Positions 1-12,300 of a stretch of DNA of 64,000 bases are shown one piece after another. Position numbers and translations under genes: made by a program. Below the pieces are notes generated by a model that worked only from the letters and a program-made list of their open reading frames with translations, searched no databases and had not been told where the DNA came from. This stretch comes from Erythrocercus mccallii. Taxonomy: Eukaryota; Chordata; Aves; Passeriformes; Dicruridae. Position 1 is the first letter of the stretch; each line of letters begins with the position of its first letter. The stretch covers positions 124,001-188,000 of the forward strand of contig VZRG01000193.1 in assembly GCA_013397435.1 (NCBI GenBank), written 5' to 3'.

Positions 1-277
1 AACAGGGTGTCAGGTCACATCCCTGGCTCTGTCAGGGGTTTCCTAGGGTTTTTGTTTGTTTTGTTTGCTTGTCTTTCTGTATTGCTACACTTATATTGTT
101 CAATATACTAGTACAGAACTGTTATCCCTATCCCCATAACTTTGCCTGAAAGCCCCTTTAATTTCCTAAATTATAATAATTTGGAGGGAGGGGATTTGAA
201 GTCTACATTTTTTCCTAAGTTGGCCCTGCCTCTTAGCAGAGGTCTTAGGTCTTTCAAACCAAGACAGGTCCCCAGGA
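1..277. other. Unique non-coding DNA
   Basis: No open frame of interest and no recognisable repeat. A T/G-rich run (TTTGTTTGTTTTGTTTG) lies at 50-68. The part next to 278 may be diverged CR1, but I cannot support that. Confidence 0.5.
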
Positions 278-752
278 TCAGAAAGATGTAGATCTGTTAG
301 TAAGGGTCCAGAGAAGGGTCATGAAAGTTCTCAGAGGGCTGGCACACCTCCCCTGTAAAGTAAAGCTGAAGGAGTTGGGGTTGTTGATCCTAGAAAAGGG
401 AAGGCCATTATAGCAGTCTTTCAACACATAAAGCCTTATAACAAAGATGGAGATATTTTACCAAGACCTGTAATGATAGCAAAAGGGGGAAAAGTTTTAA
501 ACAAAAAAAAGGGTAGATTTAGTTTGGACATAAGAAAGGAGTTCTTTTATTATAAGAGTGGTGAGGCATTGGAACAGGCTGCCCATAGAAGCTGTGGATG
601 CCTCATCCCTTGCATTGTTCAAGGCCAGTTTGGATGGGGCTTTGAGCAACCTGATTTGGTGAAAAATAACCATGCCAATGAGGTTAGACTAGATAAACTT
701 TAAAGGGCTCTTCCAACCCAAACCCTTCTCTGATTCTACAATTCCATGATTC
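278..752 (+). mobile_element. CR1 LINE, 5'-truncated 3' fragment
   Basis: This is the 3' end of a chicken-repeat-1 non-LTR retrotransposon. Recognisable CR1 3' blocks follow in order: CAGAAAGATGTAGA near 278, CAGAGGGCTGG near 332, GAAGGAGTTGGGGTTGTT near 369, TAGATTTAGTTTGGACATAAG near 514, GGAACAGGCTGCCCATAGAA near 570, and the tail GGCTCTTCCAACCCAAAC ending in imperfect GATTCTACAATTCC repeats. The short terminal repeats instead of poly(A) and the 5' truncation are typical of CR1. The 76-codon frame inside it (473-703) lies in the 3' non-coding part and is not a gene. Identification is from known family sequence. Confidence 0.93.
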
Positions 753-846
753 TGTACAAATTAGTACAAATTGTTCCAGGATCTCAATCCCTTGTGTGAC
801 ACCTGACAGGCTGCTATATCTGATCAAGTGGAAATTATTTAGAAGG

Positions 847-913
847 AATTATTTACAAAATAATAATTATATATAATAGTTATTATATATAATAATAATT
901 ATTTACAAAATAA
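847..913. repeat. AT-rich hairpin flanked by 17-bp direct repeats
   Basis: A 17-bp word (AATTATTTACAAAATAA) occurs at 847-863 and again at 897-913. Between the copies a perfect 13-bp inverted repeat (866-878 and 881-893) is separated by only two bases (GT). The unit could extrude as a cruciform. It may be a local 50-bp duplication plus a palindrome rather than an element. Confidence 0.8.
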
Positions 914-3900
914 CACACAAGAAATTTTTCAAATATTACTAGTTAAATTTAGTTCATCTTTGCACCCAGCAATGCCTGACAAGACTTCTAAGGATTTTAT
1001 TTCATTTATTATATTTATTAATTTTCCTATATCTGTGTTAGAAATTCAAATAACATCAGCCTGAGATGAAGAGTTTTGATTAAAAAAGGAACAGCTAGAA
1101 CAGCTTTATTCAGTATCTTACTCTACTCCAAATGTCTACTGAAACACTTCTTTCTTCAAACATCATTTTTATCTTATTCTTTCAGCACCTCCAATTTTTA
1201 TCAATAATCTCACTGGAAACGTTATTGCTGCAGAACTTCCTGTTGAGGTCATATTAGGAAGCAAAGGGAGTGTCGCAGAGGAATCTGCTCTCATATTTTT
1301 AGTATCACCTTTCTCCTTTAAATTTCCTCTCTATTTATATGGGAGGAAGGGGAGAGTCCAGAGTCCAGCGTCTGAAACACTTACTAGATTATCTTCCTGT
1401 CATTCTCTGCAAACACAAGATTCTTCCCTTTGTGCCATCATCACTTGTTTTGACAAGTCATCAAAGACCCAAACAGACAAATATTCTTCTCAGGAAGACT
1501 CATATCTCACTATTGCAAAAGCTTGTTTCATGCTTATCCAAAACCGTCCTTTTCAAGGCCCTCCATGTAGTTCTATCAAATAGCAACACCCAAACTACTT
1601 TCCTTCCTTGGAATTTAGCAGCCTTCAGTCAATTTTTTTTTTTTTTTGTGAGAAAGTAGTTTGTTCTGTGAGCACCATGCACAATTCTTGCGTCATGTGG
1701 TTTGTCCAGGAACAGAGTAAAGTCTTAACCCCAGATGCCATAATCTTTGTAGCCATCTACAAAAGCCTTTAAGAACAAAAATGTCCAGACAAACTTAGCT
1801 ACTGGCTTTGTAATAAACTTCAGCCCCACAGGAGTAAAGGGTTGTGAGAGCTTGAATTTGTGCAGACCTTTGAAGATAAAAGCGTTGAAAGTTATTTTCT
1901 ATAAACATATGTGATGGCTAGGTAGAGGAACACTGGACAGGAACCTCTAGAGCTGAGAAACCATTGTCTGAACTTACAGAGCAATAGCTGTTTATTACAC
2001 AAGACAGGATTTCAGCACTATCCACTGGGCATTCTTTTCTTGTTTGTGTTCCAATTCAAGTCTGTATATGACACATTTAAAAGCACACAAACAAACATGT
2101 ATATGCATGTATGGGCATTTCCTACTATTGTTTTCCAAACCTATCTTTCCAAAGAAAAGCAATACTAAAATGGGCATAATATTGGGAGTCTATGGAATTT
2201 AGTAACTTAGACTGAACAATATTCCAACAGTTTTTTAATTACTTTCAAACATTTCTTTTTAAGTTAATAAATTCAAACTCAAATTCAACTCAGAATGAGT
2301 TTCCATGGCAAGTCTTGGAAATACACAACTACAATATAAACAGTGCATATTTCTAACACTTTCTCACATAACTAGAGGGAAAGTGAAAGTATTCCAAAAT
2401 CAATATAGTTACATTTACTGTTACTAATTCCACAGTCTTTCATCATTAGTGTAATAATAATAATCATCATCATCATCATCATCTAGTCCTTGTAGTGTAG
2501 CTTTCCAGCTTGTTTTCTAGCAACTTTCTAGTAATCATGCTAAATACTTCTTGCAAAAAAAAACATGTAGTGATCTCTCTTCCAGAGTTATGTTATTTTA
2601 ATTCCTGTTAATATCTTCTTTAGAAGATAAGAGCCAGTTCCTCATTGGAAGGGCTAGTGTTTCAGAAGTTAACTTCTAGCAAGGCTACTTCCCTTCTTCT
2701 CAGCTACTACAAAGCCAGAAAAATACTTAGTACATTTCTCATTTTATATTCAAATCAAAAAGTAAGTTTAATGTGGTTATTCCTGTAAAAAGAATTTTTT
2801 TCTAATATTGTAAAATTTTGTGAAATTTAATGTACGAGAGAAGACTAAAAGCTCCTGGTTTGCATCACTCCTACACATCTGATAGTAAATTCCCATCCAT
2901 GAGCCACATGTGGTACAACACAACCATTCAGGCCGCATGATTACTGTGAATCTTAACTTGCAGCACCAAAGGAAGTGTGGGGCTTTCCAGATGACTACTG
3001 CAATGGAAGGAACATTTTAGAGTGATGAACTATTATTTCTGTGAATTCAGCAACACAGAGATACAAACAGGAGCTTCATAAGGAAGAAAAGCTTCTGGTG
3101 ACTGACACAAAGCAATGCAACATGCAGACAGGTGAGCAAATAGAAAAGGTGTAAATACATTAGGAAAAGGATAGGATAGACTGCAGAGAGAGAGTTTACA
3201 ACTTCTTCAGTCCCCTGTCCACAAATCATTGATGTAATAGAAACCATCACAGCTAAATTTTTGTCTTCTCTACAAATTCTCTGTTGTAATGTTCTTCCCT
3301 TTAGAACTGCCCTCATCACTATTAGGGTGTATTTTACCCACATTTACTTGTGCAAATTAGAACAGATATTCATTGTAATACCCTTAGAGGTATCATAAAG
3401 CTGAATGCAAATCTTATGAAGAATTAATTTCATGAGAAAATACCAATCTCCCAAAACCAGAAGGTGTTGTGCAAGGCTGTTAGCCTCACAGCCTCCCAGC
3501 AAGCGCTGTGTCATGACAACACTAGAAAGGACTTCAAGCATCTGCGACCCTCATGTTAGAACTGCCTCAGGGACCTGAGGACTTTCAGAGGTTGTCATGT
3601 GCAGCTTTCCAGACTTCTGTACCTTTTCCAGTGGCAACAAATTCCTGGATCTCAAACCCTCCTGAATGTTTTGCTTTTCCTGGCAACCTTGAAAACCCTG
3701 ACTAATGCCAAAGCTCAAACATCTGTCTCTCATGCTCATTGATATTGGCTCCTACATGATGTGAGGACTCATAATCTCCTGGTTGTCTTATTGACTTTGT
3801 TTGACAAACCAAGAGATGCAGTGCTTGCCTTTCCACTCTCACTTTCACTAAAGTCTTGCTAAGCCAGATTCTAGTTTTCCACATGTAGGCATCTTCATTT

Positions 3901-6900
3901 TTTGTTTCAAAATGGATCACTCTTGGTCAGCAGGTCAGCAGGTCTGCACTGTTGGGGTGAGGACAGCTTAGCTTTATCCTCAGATGTAATGGTCCAAGCT
4001 TCTGAGGGCAAAATCAGCTGCTCTGCTTGCCTCATCAAACCATCTTCTTCTGTGTTAAAGGATCTGCTAGAAAAAGATGCTTCTGACAGAAAATATTACG
4101 TCTATATATTTTGCCAAGAAAAGTTGCACCAATTTATCTTTGATGTCTCTGTCAACCTTGTATTTTATGATTCAATATGGTTTTCTCTTTGTACTGATAT
4201 TTTAGGATTGGAGGGCTTTTAGGTCATAATGATGTTATGCCAGCTAATCTTGGTATGCCAGCTAATCTCAGTAGACAAATGCATTCTACACAGTAGTAAG
4301 ACTTACTCCTATCTTCTATTTCAATTTTGTGGGAAGAAAACCTCAATATATGATGATTAACCAAACAAATAAATGTCAGCTTTAGGCTTCACCACCAAGA
4401 AATTCATACGACACTGCTGAATGATCACACACCTCATTCTCCCTGGCCCAAAGTGAACTTGCACCTGCAGTGAAGACTGGATCAGGGCAACAAAGGATCA
4501 GCTGTTTCCCAGTTATTTGACTGGGAGCACATGCTGCAGCAGGTAGTCATAACGGCAACACTGTATTTCCTAATTCCAGTAAATTCACCTGTGAATAGAG
4601 TACTACAGGTATATTCCATTATCCCTGCTGGAACGAGGGAGACTGTGAGAGAAAAACATATAATTATTAATTCTTTAAGATTAAACTAGACAAAATTTGC
4701 TGTGTCTCAATTGAAACGCAAACCAGAAAGATCTCTGAAAACTCCAGGAACCTGTGCCTCATCTAGAACAAGCCTCACAGCTATGCTGCAAGGTAGCTGG
4801 GAGAACTTACAATTTACCACCTATTGCAGATCACTAAACAAAGCCAGTTAGCTCCCAATTTCCCCCTTTTTTTTTGAGTGATTCTCCTTCAGTGCTAAAA
4901 ATGGCCTGGTCAGACATCAAAAGAGTAGTAACAGAATCCAAAATAACTCTAAGAGAAGTCAAATTGATTATTGCTAAGGTTGGTTGCAGGTTGCAGTTCT
5001 GCACCAACTCCTCTAGTTATTGTGTTTATTAACTTTAAAATCATATTTTCTATTTTTTCTATTTTGTGTCTTCCCCTCAACTTAAGTGAAGATCAACTTG
5101 AAGAAAAGGAATGTATAAACTCTGGGTATGCAAATCACATACTTTAAAACAGTTACAAAATTTCTTGCTGAGAGAGATAAGACAATGCAAATTATATATT
5201 AAACTAAACTGATTGTATTTGCATGCAGATGATAAGCTGAAACACACTACTGAAATCTGTGCCTGCTTGTACACTCACAGCAAGGTCATTTTGATAGCTG
5301 AGTACCTGCTTTGTCTTATGTGACACACTGCATTTATTTGAATGAGCACAGCATTTTCCTCTGACAGAACATTCTCAAGGTAGCATTCCCTGACTTCTGA
5401 TAGTTTCCTTCTTATACTTACTTGGTGTTATAGTTGCAGAGAAAGCTTGTGTACACTCTAATACTATTTCCAACACAAGTTCAGCTATTTCTAGAATTGC
5501 AGTCTGCCTGGCCAGGGCTGGAAACTTGGCCCTCATTGAATTCAATTACAGCTTTGCCCAGACCTTGACGGGAGCTGTAACATCAGGGAAAGGACCACCC
5601 ATGGGCTGTAATACATATTAAATGATGTTATAAGAATAATTACAGACAAATAAGAAGGTCCAGACACTCCAATGTGGACAGCACTGTTAGCATTAGTAGT
5701 GTCAAGCAGCAGACAGGCCACACAGAGTGGGAGAGAACCAGGTCAGAACAGGAGTGCACATCCCAGATATCACCCCCATTTCCAGTAGTCAGAGGCTGAG
5801 TAGCTCTTACAGCATGATATGTATTACCTACTTTTTTTTCTAATAATTATAATAATTCTGAAAATTCATGCTGCTTTTTTTTTTTACTTATTTAGTGCTG
5901 AACAGCTCTGTGACATCCACTGTCAGCCTATATTTACTGATGTATCTGGGAAAAGCATATCCTTTTGATTTGCTGTCTTTTAATCTCACTTATGGTCTCT
6001 TCCTTCTTGTGGTGCTGGGCTGTCAGAAAAAAGGTTTCAACACTGCCTTCCTACATGCCAATCTGGAAGACTGTATGGTCCAGCTTGCCACTGAGAACCT
6101 GGACTGAGTCCCTACAGCACTCCCATCCAACCTGCTTCTTCATGCCAGGGAGCAAGGGACAACTTGCTCATGCAGCAGACTTGCCTCCTGCTGTGCCTGC
6201 AACATCCCAGCACAGACCACCAAATTCTTTCTACTACCAGCCTGTTAGAAAAGGTGAAGGGCAGTGGCTCCTGCTGACTGTGAAAGGAGAGGAAAAGATG
6301 AAGGAAACACTGATCTGACCTACAGGCAGGATTTAATCCATGCAAGAAAGTGTGAAGTATTGAAAATATGTCTCAACACACCACCAAGACAGAACACACA
6401 GTAATTAGCTCATACAAACTAAAGCAAAAATCCCCATCTTCTCAGAAGGATTTTGCTTGAGACAGCCCTGACCTAACAAAAAGGCCACTTGTGAGGCACA
6501 CTCCTTATGCAGTAAAAATTTCAAGGCTCCTCATGCTGTCCAAGTATGACCAAAATAGATCAATATTGCAAATGTTGCCTCCCAAATTGCCATCATTGCC
6601 TACATATAATTCTAATATACCCTCAGGAATATAACAAGTTGTAAGAACCATCTTTTTGATGCTAATGATTTCCCAGTTTGATATGTTATGCTGACACAAG
6701 TTATCTGTCTTTCTGTTAGGTTCTAGTCAGAGTATCTTGGAAGAAAGGATGCTGCAGCAGTGAGAGTAGTCAATAACTCATTTGGCTTATGAAAATCTAT
6801 TAATTTCAAATTTCCAATAACCAGTACTTTGCATTCACATCACCTTTCAATTAGTCATTTCAGCTAACAGAGAGAATCCTTTAGATTTTAAAGATGCTAT

Positions 6901-9124
6901 GAAACTCCTGCTGAAAACACAAATGCATTTTATAACTATCAAGCAAAATCATTGCAGATGGTTAACCACAAAACATTATGGCTCTTTCAAAAGCACTAAC
7001 TTAATTACCACTCTGCTACTAAATTCCTCAACTTCTCCCAGTAGAATAGTTCACATTGTAGTTGTTTTTGATGGGTTTAACATTACTTTGGTACTATTTT
7101 TCCTCATTTTCTATACATGGAAATATAAATATATTGTCTTCAATTTTCTTACATGTGACAAATCTGATATAATGAAATACTCTTGCATAGAATCCAATAT
7201 TAGAAAAAAAATTGTTATCAAACAAACATTGGGGTCTGCCTTGACTTTTAACTATAGTACTATTACTAGATTATGCTTCCTGGTGAGATGCATGTGAGCT
7301 TTGTTGTCTATTTCTTGTGAGCTTTGTTGTACTATTTCATTTGAGTTTACTGGAACTACTACTAAGTCTTAAGTACATATTTGCACACTTGACAGAGTAA
7401 AAATTTTGTTGCTAGTATGTCTTACCATTAGGACAGGAAAAGAATGGCTGATGGTCTCTGCTGAATCCCAGAGTGTAAGGGAGGACAAGGCTGAAGGAGT
7501 TACAAAATTACCTACATGACGACCACCCATACTCAGAGATATTGACTGGATCCTGGAAGCAGAGGACAGATTGTTTCGGTGGCAACTTTACAGGACAAAA
7601 GATAATCTATCTGTAGCAAGAGATCTAAAACTTTTTTGTTGTGAAGTAGCTCTGTGCCCACTGAAGAAAAAAAAGACAAAAAATGCTGTTTAGTGGTACA
7701 AGTCAAAGGCAAAGTGTTTCCATAGCAAGTGGGCAGAGGTAGAAAACATTGGCATTTTCCAGCTCCATTTCTCCTGCACCATGAGTTTTAAATGAAGTAA
7801 GTTCAGGCAAGGAATGGGTTACTGCACTCCCAGCTGTTCACACAAAAGGACACTTTGTACCTGTTCCCAGTGAATGAAAGTTTGCTTTGTGTAAAAGCAG
7901 TTCATCACCCCAGCTTTGGAGTCCAGGGGAGTGGTGGAGCAGCAAAGCCCAGGCACGTTCTGCCTGGAATCAGTGTGCTACTGAGGAAGAGGAAGGCTGA
8001 AGGGCAGGTCTGCTGCAATCAAGATTCATTATCTTTAATGTGTAAACATGCCACCACCTGAAGTTTGATGTCATAACAAATGCAAACAGCAGGGATAGTC
8101 TGCTAAGCATAAGCAAGAGACTGTGTATTTTTCACTTTAATTCCAGCTCTATTTAGTTCACTGTATTTGCTTAAGGCTGGAGTAATTTTCCTATCTTCCG
8201 CTGAGATATTATTCAGAAAAACCTGCACTACACTGACCCTATATAATTATAAAGCAATGTACTCCATGCTTCCATTGATGTTCTCTTAGATCTATGTCTC
8301 CTAAACTGTGATTTGTTTCAGACATTGCCATTAGTTCTGTGCCAGGCCCTTGGCTGGGGTAAATGATGTAGGTCTGTGGGATCTCAGGTGAGCCCCAGAA
8401 GTTCACGCCAGTGGAGAGTATCTGGGCTGTCTTGGAAAAGTCAATTCTCAGGTGACGCAGTTATGACAAAGGCATGGACTCTGGCTAGAGCTGAGAAAAC
8501 ATGAGACTAGGCTAGTATTTCTATATTTAAAAATAAAGAAAAAATAGAATTAAAACCAAAGTCACATGATCAAAATAGCAGCTTCTCCTCATGTCAGCTG
8601 GTGGCCCAGCAGTTTAAACGTTTCTCCTCCACACAGGGGTCACAAACAGGGCACATGGGCCATGCCTCTGGGCCAGCACACAGCAGCTGGATAGATCTGG
8701 ATTTCCTCTACATATTCACCCCTCTGACGTTCAGAATATCACCTCCCACCCCCGCTTTAATCCTTGAGTCTTTACTTTAGAGCTTAAAATAAATCAATAG
8801 ACAGTAGAAGAAAATCCCTGTGGGAGAAGCAATTGTGGGCCTATTATAAAAGCTTAAATTTCCCACCTGCCACTTGACCAGCAAAAGGCTTGGATTCCCC
8901 ACTCCAGATTATGTAAAACTACTCAAATCCTGAGTGACAGTAGTTATGAAGACAGCTGTTGGACTCTCTAATTGGGGGAGGCAGGAGCAAATGCTGTGGA
9001 GCCCAGTAAGAGCTGTCTTTCTATTTACCCTTCCTCACAGAGATCCTTATAATGCCTTTGTTTTCTTTTTTCTTTTGTTTTCCTTTTGTTTTGTTTTTTT
9101 TTTCCCCAGTGGAGGGAAACAAAT
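914..9124. other. Long AT-rich non-coding stretch
   Basis: No recognisable gene. Open frames here are short (106-132 codons at most), of low-complexity or non-protein-like composition, and mostly lack matched splice sites. Contents include a poly(T) run at 1633-1647, the trinucleotide tract at 2452-2483, an 18-bp tandem pair at 4236-4271 (TATGCCAGCTAATCT twice), a 23-bp imperfect tandem pair starting at 7293 and 7316 (TGTGAGCTTTGTTGT twice), and a T/C-rich tract at 9057-9114. One weak minus-strand exon candidate at 5422-5517 is listed under findings. Confidence 0.5.
2452..2483. repeat. Compound microsatellite (TAA)n-(TCA)n
   Basis: About four TAA units run directly into six TCA units. This is a simple trinucleotide repeat, probably length-polymorphic. 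Confidence 0.9.
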
Positions 9125-9334
9125 AATCAGTCAAAGTAGTAAAAAATACCGAGTCCCAAAGCTCTCAGAAATGCCATTTAAAAACAGAGACTGATTCAGA
9201 GACAGTTCTCCTCACAATCACACACACCCAATCAGTCAAAGTAGTAAAAAATACCGAGTCCCAAAGCTCTCAGAAATGCCATTTAAAAACAGAGACTGAT
9301 TCAGAGACAGTTCTCCTCACAATCACACACACCC
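9125..9334. repeat. Perfect 105-bp tandem duplication (two copies)
   Basis: Copy 1 is 9125-9229 and copy 2 is 9230-9334. I compared them base by base and found no difference. Both begin AATCAGTCAAAGTAG and end CACACACACCC. The second copy joins the first with no spacer. The period is a multiple of three and one strand reads open for 20 codons in each copy before a TGA, but no protein is recognisable. Perfect identity means either a very recent duplication or an assembly artefact from misjoined reads or two haplotypes. Confidence 0.97.
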
Positions 9335-12300
9335 TCCACCCTCACCCAGCCAATCCCCTTCCTCTCCCCACAATTTCTGAGTTGTGTTATTTGTTACAGA
9401 AAGTGGCAGAAACATGTGAACCAGTCATTTGTCAAAATCATTCAGTCTGACATGTTTCTGGGAGGAATATTATACTAGAATGATGCTATCAAGTCTTCAG
9501 TCAGTCAAAAGTAGAGGCACCCCTCTTCAGCTCACTAAAACTCTGCCACTGCCAGTAATACCATTCTTGGTGGTGTTTCAAACTGCTGTTTACTAGGGGG
9601 TTGAAATCCAAGAATGCAAAGTGGTTTCCCATGACAGTGGTTTCCCATGACAGTGGTTACCGTGCATTGGGGAAAGCTAGAGCAAGAATCCCAGCCACTC
9701 AAAATCACAGTGAATTATGAAAGCCCTGTTAACTTCCCTGTGTTCATCAGGTTCTGAATGCCCACACAATACTCCTGTCCATGCAGGAGCAATTGGAGAA
9801 GCCTCTCTGTTTACACCTCTTTCTTACAAAGACTGGTCTTCTACAGAAGTCAATAAAGAATGTTTTATTACTGGGAGGTGGACCAGCACGATGAAGTTTT
9901 GCTGAATGTGCAATGTTCATTTGACCTACATCACATCTGAGATCAGCTCTAGCAATATGATGGATCAGCATTTGATAAAGCCTCCAAGACACAATAACAA
10001 AAGCATACACCAAACATGCCTATTGCACTATGACCATAATCTTTTAACCTTCACTTTAGTTCTGATCAAGAGCTTATTTCTTATCTTTGCTGCGTTTGTA
10101 CAGTTACATTTTTCATGTGCAAATCCTGGCCTTTACTTTCTTTTGTTTGTGATGCCATGAAAGAGTATCAACAGGAACATTGGAGATCCCCTTGCTGTCC
10201 TGTTGCAGTCAGATCAAACTCAGACCGTTTCCTCCTTGCACCTTCCAGGCTGATGGGTAGTGCAGGCCTTTGCCACAGCCCTTGTATTCCCACTCTTCCT
10301 GAACAAGGATGAGGTTTGATTAATGGAACACTTTTGCTATCATAAAGGAAGGTGCCCTACCCCCTCCCAGCCTAGTCTTCTGAGAGAGTTTGGATTAACT
10401 GCTCACTGCATTGCCCAATGTACAGGGACTGCTAGCTGAGCCCAACTGGCTTTTACATGGCTGAGTAAATAAAGCCACTAGGGTCCAGAGGGATCATAAA
10501 CCTCCAAAGTTCATGCCAGGATTTCAATCTGTCACAGAACTAAAAAAAAAAGGATTGGTATCCTTTAGTGTCTTTAATTCTGCTAGTATCCAGAACATTA
10601 GCCAATGTGTTCACATTTACAAATATCTCTATCAAAAAGTTACACTTCTGAATGAAACTTTCAAAGAAGAGCAGGGGGGAAAAAAAGCAGTGGCAAACCT
10701 GAGTCCTGATGTAAAGAGGATTGCTCTGCAAAGTCTTCATTTAATGAAATAAAGTTATATGATTAATTTTAAACACTAGAATTTTTGCCACTGTATTATA
10801 ATTTACGTCATAATAAATACTTTTTTCTGACTGGTTCTTGTCTATGAATTTTGACGTAGTGGTTGGACAAGCAGAAGCCATATATCCCCTAAAATGAATA
10901 TAACAGTCCTAATTTAGAGAGACAGTCAGTTTCATTTGCAGGAGCATCCAGTGCAAGTTAAGTCAAAATGAGAATGGAAGACACAACCCTCCACAGAAAT
11001 AGTTTTGCTATACTGTATTTATAGCTAATTATTTGGCCATGCAAACGGCTCCTAGATGGAGGTTTCAATTACAAATATTTATGCACGTGGCAAAAAAAAA
11101 AAAGGCATTTAGAAAATTTTTATCCTTCCCTGATTTGCTTGATGGAAACATACACTTTAATTTTTTGCGGTTTTTTTCCTGAGAAATATTATGGTAATAT
11201 ATTTAAAAGCTTCATAGTAGAAAGGGCATGGAAGTCACTTTCAGGTTCCAGCTCTGCACTATTGGCCATCAAAGTATGTATTCTAATAAGTCTGGGACAA
11301 TGAGAGAGAAAAGGTAAAGTTTAATTTGAGAAAGAGGTCTTTGAATGGGTAATTCCCTTATGAGTTCAAAGTACCCACATTTTTCTCTGCCTCAGAGAGA
11401 CTAGGTAGCAGTTTCTCAGTGGTGCTGCCAATGGGTGTGTTCTGGATAAACATTACAGTTGTTCTTCCCACAGACATTTGGGACACAGTGCCCCCCTGCC
11501 ACTGAAATCAAGAGATTGTCCCAGGCAACTGGCATGTCCTGGGATAATGCTCAAACCACATGTTTAACACACCAGGTATGTTAAACAGAGTGCACTTGGC
11601 AGGTTAAGGTCAGTCTCCAGAGATAACATTATCATAATAGCCATTTGTAACCAGTGGGAGCAAACACAAGCATGTACCAACTCCTTCTTTCCACAGCTTT
11701 TGCCAGAACCTGATAGGAAATAAAAATACCAGAATTTTAGGAATCAGGGTTTTTGCTACCCTTGTTTACTGACAGTGTTATGTTTGATTCCTCAGTATGT
11801 CCTGCTATCTGGCCTGTAGCACTAGCAAGGTAGCAACAGCTTTAACTCAGGAAAAACCAAATCAGGTATGTAAATTTTCCCATTCATGCTGCAATAGCAT
11901 TCAGATCTGGCTGTGTGCATTACCCAGAACACAAAGCTATACAGTTTTAGTCTTTATCAAGTCCTTCATTCTTTCCTCTTGAACTATTCCAGACTTCAAC
12001 ACATTGAGTTCAGAGAAAGTTCAAACTCACTACTTACACCAGGAGGGATGAAATCTTTGGCTTGCATTTCACAGGGATCATTGCAGGTTCACAGAGTGGG
12101 TAAAAGGCAACAACTAATATTTGTGTCAGCCTGGCAGTCAATCCATGCTGTTCAGCCCCCTCACTGCACTCCTTGCAGAGCTGCAATGGAAATCATTCAC
12201 AGCTAGAAATGTTTGGCACATCAAAGCTCTGCTGCCAAGCTGGTACACCTAAAATATTATCTGTCCTCTCTTGTCTACATTTATTTGCAAAATCCACATT

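Noticed and set aside
473..703. 76-codon open frame
   Set aside because: It lies inside the non-coding 3' end of a CR1 element.
6899..7297. 132-codon plus-strand open frame
   Set aside because: Composition is typical of AT-rich non-coding DNA (runs of I, N, K, F) with no splice context or motif.
8317..8384. Plus-strand splice-like pair (TTTGTTTCAG ... ATCTCAG followed by GTGAGC)
   Set aside because: All three frames are closed and there is no other support; one such pair is expected by chance.
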